Source: Rutidosis leptorrhynchoides (lineage: Eukaryota > Streptophyta > Magnoliopsida > Asterales > Asteraceae). From it: a DNA stretch of 64,000 bases. Position 1 is the first letter of the stretch; the number at the start of each line of letters is the position of its first letter. This document shows positions 57,773 through 64,000 of this stretch, in pieces. A program made the translations under genes and the position numbers. Under the pieces are notes generated by a model. It did not search any database. It saw only the letters and a list, made by a program, of their open reading frames with translations, and was not told the origin of the DNA. The stretch covers positions 8,326,501 through 8,390,500 of the forward strand of contig NC_092338.1 of NCBI RefSeq assembly GCF_046630445.1, written 5' to 3'.

Positions 57773-59876
57773 CCTACTACTCCTACTCACATTCGTCAAT
57801 TCTTGGGTCTCGCCGGGTACTATCGTAGATTCATCGAAAACTTCTCTTTGGTTGCACATCCTCTAACCGCATTAACTCACAAGGGAAAGAAATTCATTTG
57901 GGCGACCGAGCAAGAATCCGCGTTTCAAATCTTGAAAACGAAGCTAACCACCGCTCCTATCTTGTCACTTCCCGAAGGCAATGATGACTTTGTTGTATAT
58001 TGCGATGCCTCGAAACATGGTTTTGGGTGTGTATTGATGCAACGAACGAAAGTCATTGCTTATGCTTCTCGACAACTCAAAATTCATGAACGAAACTACA
58101 CGACGCATGATCTCGAACTCGGAGCCGTTGTCTTTGCACTTAAAATGTGGAGACACTATCTTTATGGAACCAAGAGTACTATCTTTACCGACCACAAAAG
58201 TCTCCAACACATTTTCGATCAAAAGCAACTAAACATGAGACAACGATGGTGGATTGAAACTTTGAACGATTACGATTGCGAGCTTCGTTACCATCCCGGG
58301 AAGGTAAACGTAGTAGCCAATGCCTTAAGTCGAAAAGAAAGAGCGGTGCCTCTTCGTGTCCGAGCTTTAAACATCACCATTCACACCAACCTTAATAGCC
58401 AAATTCGGGTAGCCCAAGATGAGGCTCTCAAGGATGAAAACCTTTCACACGAGCTCTTGAACATTCTCGTCTCTCGATTCGAAATTAGGGAGACCGGACT
58501 CCGATATTACGCCGGAAGGATTTGGGTGCCTAGTTATGGGGACCTACGAAGCCTTATTTTAGATGAAGCCCATAAGTCACGATACTCGATTCACCCCGGT
58601 GCCAATAAGATGTACCACGACCTTAAACAACTATATTGGTGGCCGAACATCAAAAGGGATGTAGCTACTTATGTTTCCAAGTGTTTGACATGTTCCAAAG
58701 TCAAAGCCGAACACCAAAGACCGTCCGGACTACTTCAACAACCCGAGATCCCGCAATGGAAGTGGGAAAGAATAACGATGGATTTTATCACCAAACTACC
58801 AAAAACGACGGGCGGTTATGATACCATTTGGGTTATTGTTGACCGTCTCACCAAATCCGCACACTTCCTTGCCATGAAAGAAACGGACAAAATGGAGAAA
58901 CTTGCACAACTTTACATTAAGGAGATTGTAGCCCGACACGGTGTACCTTTATCGATTATCTCCGACCGAGATGGCCGTTTCGTTTCTAGATTTTGGCGTA
59001 CATTGCAAGAAGCGTTGGGAACGCGTTTAGACATGAGCACCGCATATCATCCTCAAACCGATGGACAAAGCGAACGTACAATTCAAACCTTAGAGGACAT
59101 GTTACGAGCTTGCGTGGTTGATTTCGGAAAAGCTTGGGACAAGCACTTACCTCTCGCCGAGTTCTCTTACAACAATAGTTATCACGCGAGTATTAAAGCT
59201 GCACCTTTTGAAGCGCTATATGGCCGCAAATGTCGTTCACCTCTTTGTTGGGCCGAGGTAGACGACGTGCAAATCACCGGACCCGAACTCATTCACGAAA
59301 CCACCGAGAAAATCGTTCAAATCCGAGATAGGCTTAGAACGGCCCGAAGTCGCCAAAAGAGCTATACCGACAAACGACGCAACGATCTTGAATTTCAAGT
59401 CGGTGACTGAGTAATGTTAAAAGTCGCACCTTGGAAGGGTGTAATCCGTTTTGGGAAACGCGGGAAGCTAAATCCGCGGTATATTGGTCCTTTCGAAATC
59501 TTGGAGCGTATCGGAACCGTTGCTTATCGTTTAGATCTTCTGCCTCAACTGAGTTCCGTTCATCCTACCTTCCATGTATCTAACTTGAAAAAGTGTCTTG
59601 CCGAACCCGATATCGTCATCCCTCTCGAGGAACTTACTATTGATGACAAACTTCATTTTGTGGAGGAACCGGTTGAAATTGTGGACACCTCCATCAAGAC
59701 ATTGAAACAAAGCCGAATCCCGATTGTTAAAGTCCGTTGGAACGCCAAAAGGGGACCCGAGTTTACTTGGGAAAGACAAGATCAAATGCAAAGGAAGTAT
59801 CCTCATCTATTCGTGAATTCGGAAACGCAAGATTTCGAGGAAGAAACAACGACTACTACGCCTACTTAAATTTCGG
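57773..59876 (+). CDS. Outer gypsy pol, second part (RNase H, integrase, chromodomain)
   Basis: Continuation of the outer element beyond the nested insertion. RNase H begins near 57985 ([29 protein letters not shown]). The integrase zinc region lies near 58575-58700 ([19 protein letters not shown]...CLTCSKVK), and its core carries [18 protein letters not shown] and NNSYHASI near 58960-59200. The C-terminal [14 protein letters not shown] and a chromodomain-like end ([26 protein letters not shown], about 59725-59805) identify a chromovirus. The chromodomain guides integration toward chromatin marks. The element as a whole is broken. Confidence 0.85.
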
Positions 59877-59904
59877 GACGAAATTTATTTTAAGGAGTAG
59901 GTAA

Positions 59905-62900
59905 TGTAACATCCCGCCTTTTTCCATTTACTTTTCCGTTATACTAATATAAAGTCCGTTATATGTTTATAACGTCTCCCGTTGATACGCGTTTTAAATT
60001 ATCTCGTTTAGGTAATTCACGCACCCGAACGAAAGTTGAGGGACTAAACTTGACAAGGGATCAAACCCTTGACTAGGTCAAAGGGTCAAACCCCTTTCAC
60101 CCATTCATTATCATCTCCATCTCTCTCTCTTTCTCTCTAGCAAGAACACACACACCATTACCAAATTCATTCAATCATCATCTAAATCCGATCTAGGAGG
60201 CTTACAACAAAATAAATTACATATTCGTAATCCTCTCTTCATCCTCTTCATTTTGGTACCAACTTCATCTCGTTTGGGTAACATTTCTAAAACTCTAGAT
60301 TTCTCTAAATTCGTGTTTTTGACTTGAAATGGTGTTAGTTAGTGTCTATGGCTCATTGTGATGTCGTGTGTGTAATTTATATGCTCGATCTCGTTGTTTT
60401 AGTGTAACTAGCATGAACTTGAATTTTGGTGTGTTGTTCTTGAATTTTGGATGATCATATGTTGTTAGATGTTAAAAGTTCATGTTCTAATTGTGTTCCT
60501 AGTATCACTAGCTTCAATTTGATGTGTAGGTTGCTTTAGAAAAGTTCATGAACTTGATTTATGATTTTGGTGAATTTGGGTTAGGGTTGATGAACTTGAA
60601 ATGGACTTTTGATGCATTGAATGCCATGGATTATTATTGGTAAGTGTTTAGTTGGATTGTATGCTTGATTACCTTCGAAACGGCATATCATTCATGTAAA
60701 TTGGTTGCCCGAATCATTGAATTGCATTTATGAACTTGTATGCGGTTAATGTTAAGCATTAGATGCGGTTTTGGTTGTTGTACTAGGTAGATTGATTGAT
60801 GAAATGTGTTTAGTTGTTTTCCTCGTCAAATTACCTTCCCAACGGTATAAGATACTTGTCTCGATTGTTTGCGGATCATAAATGGTGATTGTTTGAAGTT
60901 AGGTTCGTGCATAAAACTTAAAAACTGCCAGAATTCTCTGCACAGGTAATGGCGCGGCGCGCCATATACCCGCGCGGCGCGCCAAAGTGGTCTGTCCAAC
61001 TTTGTCAATTTTCGAATAATGTTTGCTATGCTACGCACCTCCGATTCACATGTAACTTGTTCTAACATGCTCATACATGATTAAAAACCTCAGAAAAATA
61101 GTTCGGGACCCGACCCGAACGTGTTGACTTTTTCGTTGACTTTGACCGACCAAAGTTTGACTTTTTGTCAAACTTAACCAAATGATTATGCAACCTTCCT
61201 AACTTGTTTATATACTTGTACCTTGCATGAAACTTGACAATTTGATTTCACATGCTACATAATCGAGTCGTAACGAGCCATAGGACTAATTGAATATCTT
61301 TGACCTATCGTGTTTACCGTTATTGATACGACCTATTTGTTTAGGTCAAGACTAGCACTATCCTTCGCACACGTTATTTTGTGAAGTACTGATAATGCTA
61401 AAAATGAACATATATTTCATAGCATTATCCCTCAGGAAAGACAAGTTTTCAGTTGCAATTGTTCTATTTTCAAGTAATATTCGTTTATATTAAATAAGTG
61501 CGAAGACAAAAGGCAGATTCGACGAATTGAAGACACAAAGGTCCGAAAAGCTAAAAAGTACAAGATACAATTAAAGTGGTTCAATTTATTGATGAGAAAC
61601 GTCTAAAAATGACAAGAGTACAAGTTACAAAACGCAAAGTACAAGATATTAAATTATACGAAAGGACGTTCGAAAATCCGGAACCGGTACCCGAGCCAAC
61701 TATCAACGCTCGACGCAACGGAGCTGAAAGTACAAGTCAACTATGCACAAGAATATAATATAATATTTAAATAATTCATAATAAGAATAATATTAAATAA
61801 TAAAAAGTTGTTAATTGAGCATAGTTCAGGGGTTATAAGTGAAAATTTCAATTTATCATTTGCCTATAAAAGGCCATCTAAATCGATGATTTAGATACAC
61901 CTTTTTCCAATCTTCTTTCTTTCTTATGTAATTTATATTTATATTTATAATATTAAGTTTAATTTAAGATTAATAATAATTGGGTTATTGTAAGAAATGT
62001 TTTACGGGTTTTAAAGTAGGAACTCTGTCCGTGTAATGCTACGCGATTAATCACCACTGTAAGCTATGTTCTTCCTTTTTAAATTAATGTCTAGTAGCTA
62101 AGTCATTATTATGCTTATTTAAATTGAAGTAATCGTGATGTTAGGCTAAATATTAAGATGGGGTAATTGGATTTTTTTACCATAATTAGGGTATGGACAA
62201 AAGACCGACACCTGTGGACTTTGGACCATGGACAATTAATAGAAGGGGGGTATTGTCTAAAATTGAGCGACAACTCATGGGAGCCTGTCGAACCTATCTT
62301 CAAATTAATTAATCCAAATAATAATAAAATGGTTATGGATGTCCTATTTAGTGACGTTTATACGACATCCTTTACAATCATTTAATTAATTATTTGGGTT
62401 GGGTAATTTATTATTCACTACGGCCAAGTGGATAAATTAATATTCATGGACCAATAAAACAGGGGTGGATTACATTTAAGGACACTTGGTGTAATTGTTA
62501 ACAAAGAATTAAAACCTTGGATTACACGCAGTCGTTAACCTGGTGTAATCATTAAACAAAGTATTAAGACCTTGTTACAGTTCGGATCCCTAATTAGTTG
62601 GATTATTTGACTTCGGGAATAAGGATAATTTGCCGAGCATTTTATAATTATGACCGGTGAACTATTTTGGACAAAAACCACATAGGTTTCAAATAATCCA
62701 GGACAAAGGACAATTAACCCATTGGACAATTAATTAAAATCAAAAAGTCAAACATCATGGTTACGGAAGTTTAAATAAGCATAATTGTTTTATTGTATTT
62801 TTCATCGCACTTTTATTTTCTGTCATTTTATTTTCTGTCATTTTATTTATCGCAATTTATTTTACGCACTTTAATTTTTGTCATTTATTTTTACGCTTAA

Positions 62901-63992
62901 AATCGACAAACCGGTCATTAAACGGTAAAACCCCCATTTTATAATAATACTACTACTTATTTATATATATATTTTTACAAATAAACTTAATAATATAGCG
63001 TTAACTTCACCAGCTCCCTGTGGAACGAACCGGACTTACTAAAAACTACACTACTCTACGATTAGGTACACTGCCTATAAGTGTTGTAGCAAGGTTTAGG
63101 TATATCCACTCGATAAATAAATAAATAAAACTTGTGTAATATTTCGTCGCATTTTGTAGTAAAAATTAATACTATTTCGTACACCCGGCTGCACACACCA
63201 AGTACTTTTCGTACGTGCACTCAAGGTGAGATCATAGTCCCACTTTTACTCTTTTGCACTTACAATTGGGATGAGAAAAACATAAACGTTTCGTTTTACT
63301 AAGTGAACACGAGTACAGGAAAACAAACATTCTACATACGAGTTTGAACAAAAATCCTCAATTCGATTATCATTAGTTACACTTGCCGGGTGTAAGCGAG
63401 AACTTATGTTATATGGCCATATGGGTTTGACAAACCCTCATTCAAACGGTTCGCTACCGTTTACGAATGAAATGTATTTTCGAGAAACAGTGTATGTTCT
63501 AACACTATTGTGATGGGGTTCTATGGAAGGAATGTTAAGCATTGATAATTGGGTGCTCGTGAAACAAACTTTTGGAATGTATTACTATTATCTCATGGTT
63601 GCAAATCTTGTGGTTCACTTGTACTTACTTACTTAAACCTATGATTTCACCAACGTTTTTGTTGACAGATTTCTATGTTTTTCTCAGGTCCTTGAACGAT
63701 ACATGATACATGTTTCCGCTCATTATTTTGATACTTGCATTGGATGTCGAGTATATATGCATACATGGAGCGTCTTTTGGCTACTTTTAAATTGTGTCGC
63801 ATAAGTTTCATTTGTACTTAAAACTTTGTATCGTAACTTGTGGTGGAACTATTCTTGTAAACTTTGAAGAATCTTTACATTTGAAATGAATGCGACATAT
63901 CTTTAGGTCAAACGTTGTTTTAAAGACTTATGACCACGTAACGGGACCTAAGTAGACGGCACCGTCAAACATGATTTGGTCGGGTCGCTACA
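59905..63992 (+). repeat. 3' LTR of the outer gypsy element, interrupted by a solo LTR
   Basis: It starts TGTAACATCC (59905), ends CGCTACA (63992), and matches 39581-41852 once the insert 61390-63200 is set aside. A purine-rich stretch (AAGGAGTAGGTAA) precedes it. Confidence 0.88.
61390..63200. mobile_element. Solo LTR of a third LTR-retrotransposon family
   Basis: A 1,811-bp insert in the outer 3' LTR, starting TGATAATGCT and ending CACACCA (TG/CA), with the perfect duplication AGTAC (61385-61389 and 63201-63205). Recognition: the start phrase and the end phrase CTCCCTGTGGAACGAACC resemble Athila-type Ty3/gypsy LTRs from memory. No internal coding sequence is present, so the element reduced to one LTR, presumably by recombination. 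Small open frames in it are not credible. Confidence 0.8.
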
Positions 63993-64000
63993 TAGGAGCT

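Larger units (their letters stand above)
39581..63992 (+). mobile_element. Chromovirus-type Ty3/gypsy element (Tekay/Del-like), carrying two nested insertions
   Basis: It starts TGTAACATCC (39581) and ends at 63992 with the perfect target duplication TAGGA (39576-39580 and 63993-63997). The element itself is about 9.5 kb; a 13.1-kb gypsy element lies in its pol region and a 1.8-kb solo LTR in its 3' LTR. Primer site TGGTATCAGAGC (41855-41866) matches initiator tRNA-Met. Gene order gag-PR-RT-RNase H-IN-chromodomain and long LTRs point to the Tekay/Del chromoviruses. The LTRs differ at about eight of 2,272 sites by eye, so insertion is recent, of the order of 0.1 to 0.2 million years with common plant rates. 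It is broken by the nested insertions. Confidence 0.88.

Noticed and set aside
62167-62385. 72-codon ORF in the solo LTR
   Set aside because: No domain, and it lies in a non-coding LTR.

Overview
The window is plant nuclear DNA from a eudicot. It has AT-rich intergenic sequence, intron-containing genes of plant families (CLE, PP2A B', EBS/SHL) and many nested LTR retrotransposons. The retroelement families resemble those common in Asteraceae; that family assignment is from memory and is tentative. Nothing indicates bacterial or organellar DNA.

Host genes are few: (1) a CLE-type signalling peptide precursor (4820-5047, +); (2) a two-exon PP2A B' (B56) regulatory subunit gene of the gamma/zeta kind (13601-15382, -), interrupted by one in-frame TAG; (3) a tandem pair of BAH-PHD histone-reader genes of the EBS/SHL family (33735-35791 and 36716-37925, both -). 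An isolated cysteine-rich exon (12972-13118, -) may belong to a further gene that I could not identify.

The rest is mobile DNA. From left to right: a SINE and a hAT-type MITE (below 0.9 kb); a 939-bp PIF/Harbinger-type element carrying a small gene-like ORF (2336-3274); a complete Ty1/copia element (6975-12836) with LTRs identical by eye; a candidate 4.4-kb Helitron just upstream of the PP2A gene (15887-20317); a second hAT MITE and a second SINE (20.9-21.7 kb); a 5'-truncated LINE split by a Tat-lineage Ty3/gypsy element (22055-32492) that carries the antisense ORF known from this lineage; a poly(A)-tailed retroposon (38.3-38.6 kb); and a probable LTR fragment (38645-39580).

From 39581 to 63992 lies one young chromovirus-type Ty3/gypsy element. 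Its pol region is split by a second young Ty3/gypsy element (44651-57772), and its 3' LTR is split by a solo LTR of a third family (61390-63200). Every join has a target-site duplication, so the order of insertion can be read. The inner element (44651-57772) carries two extra ORFs upstream of gag, one an F-box/SEL1-like protein and one an acidic repeat protein. With the stop-interrupted PP2A gene and the diverged EBS pair, it is the part most worth a second look.
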